Source: Actinomyces sp. oral taxon 171 str. F0337 (lineage in GTDB: Bacteria; Actinomycetota; Actinomycetes; Actinomycetales; Actinomycetaceae). Taken from it: 64,000 nt of DNA. Of this stretch, positions 63,493-64,000 are shown in pieces. A program made the translations under genes and the position numbers. The stretch covers positions 1,364,001 through 1,428,000 of the forward strand of contig NZ_CP040005.1 in the NCBI RefSeq assembly GCF_005696555.1, in the 5' to 3' direction. The stretch's first letter is position 1. Every line of letters begins with the position of its first letter. Below the pieces are notes generated by a model that did not search any database, was not told the origin of the DNA, and worked only from the letters and a program-made list of their open reading frames with translations.

Positions 63493-63998
63493 GACAAGCT
63501 CGCGATCATAATACTGCAAATAGTGAATCCGTCGGTGATGCGTTGAGATTGTATCCAGTCACTTATTTTTGAATAGTGTACAAATTGACGATCGACAATT
63601 TCATCCACATCCTTTAGATTCCCATCCAATTGAGATTCTGTCGCTTCGGCAGCGAATACATATACTATTTGTGAAGTTAACCCAGGAACAGGATAGAACA
63701 TTCCCAAATAATTTAGTTCTACACCATCTACCCCTGTTTCTTCTCGTAGTTCTCTGGCCGCCGCATTAACAGGAAGTTCACCCTCTTCAATACCTCCCAT
63801 AGGCAACTCCCATGAAATCCCGTCTGTTGGGAATCTGTACTGTTTTAAAAAAAGTACTCGTTGCTTATCATCTCTCACTATCACCGATACCGAGTCTTGT
63901 CTATGTACTACTCCGTATATTCCTGGTTGCCCGTTTCTAGTAATTTTTAATTCTGAAACGCTCATCCATGGATTCGAATATACAGTTTCACTTGACAC
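63489..63998 (-). CDS. NUDIX hydrolase
   Basis: A 169-residue protein with an intact Nudix box, GGIEEGELPVNAAARELREETGV in pattern (GX5EX7REUXEEXGU), near residues 68-90, and an N terminus (ETVYSNPWMSV) like ADP-ribose/nucleotide-sugar pyrophosphatases. Apparent start is GTG 63998, two bases from the window end, so an upstream start cannot be excluded. It is translationally coupled to the sugar-nucleotide dehydrogenase-like gene and may hydrolyse the same class of nucleotide sugars (inference). Confidence 0.85.
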   Translation of the reverse strand: MSSETVYSNPWMSVSELKITRNGQPGIYGVVHRQDSVSVIVRDDKQRVLFLKQYRFPTDGISWELPMGGIEEGELPVNAAARELREETGVDGVELNYLGMFYPVPGLTSQIVYVFAAEATESQLDGNLKDVDEIVDRQFVHYSKISDWIQSQRITDGFTICSIMIASLS

Positions 63999-64000
63999 TA

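Noticed and set aside
50800-64000. CRISPR array or prophage
   Set aside because: No regularly spaced repeats and no structural, packaging, lysis or integrase genes were seen.

Overview
The window is a high-GC actinobacterial chromosome segment. Two things support this: an intact pupylation cluster (mpa/arc, dop, pup, pafA) with the trmI and RecB-like neighbours seen in mycobacteria, and an actinobacterial ImuA'/ImuB/DnaE2 mutasome. Pup and ARC occur without prcBA, and ARC lacks its proteasome-docking tail, which fits Actinomyces, Bifidobacterium and Corynebacterium rather than Mycobacterium or Streptomyces. Overall style suggests an Actinomyces-type organism; this is inference, not identification.

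Layout. 1-4.4 kb: end of a flavin disulfide oxidoreductase, then YbaK-like deacylase, GNAT, TrmL, SDR and PEBP-like genes. 4.6-14.2 kb: a split SOS mutagenesis locus, imuA'-imuB at one end and dnaE2 at the other, each with a LexA-box-like site. A PAP2 phosphatase, thymidine kinase and a SatD/DUF3307-type pair lie between them. 14.2-31.6 kb: ordinary metabolism and transport (PerM family, hexose-6-P mutarotase, tRNA-Leu, two MFS pumps, a TetR gene, pyruvate oxidase, M3 peptidase, oxidoreductases). It includes a tandem pair of 447-aa membrane paralogues and a GNAT/NTP-pyrophosphohydrolase fusion. 31.6-33.3 kb: a sulfur-uptake operon (YeeE/TsuA plus TusA) preceded by a Cys-containing leader peptide and two hairpins that look like an attenuator. 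33.4-43.4 kb: the pupylation cluster. 43.4-50.3 kb: hisF, three DUF4190-type genes (one frameshifted), DUF2752, hisI, a trpC-like gene with altered catalytic positions, lgt and pyk. 50.4-50.8 kb: cytidine deaminase.

From about 50.8 kb to the end the character changes: lower and uneven GC, nearly all genes on the minus strand, few recognisable products. I read this as an accessory (defence/mobile) island. It holds an HTH protein, a probable ~80-nt structured small RNA with a near-consensus promoter and terminator convergent with a small basic protein, a 556-aa protein with a HEPN-like C terminus coupled to a membrane/Zn-ribbon protein, an AT-rich Firmicutes-like insert (RibD/DHFR-family and TnpW genes), an XRE regulator, a frameshifted membrane gene, a Ser/Thr kinase, a helicase-nuclease fusion, and an AT-rich nucleotide-sugar dehydrogenase/NUDIX pair.

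The parts most worth testing are the small RNA plus small protein at 51.5-52.0 kb, the kinase/helicase-nuclease module at 57.9-62.3 kb, the leader-peptide attenuator at 33.05-33.26 kb, and the 30-bp-arm hairpin before dnaE2.
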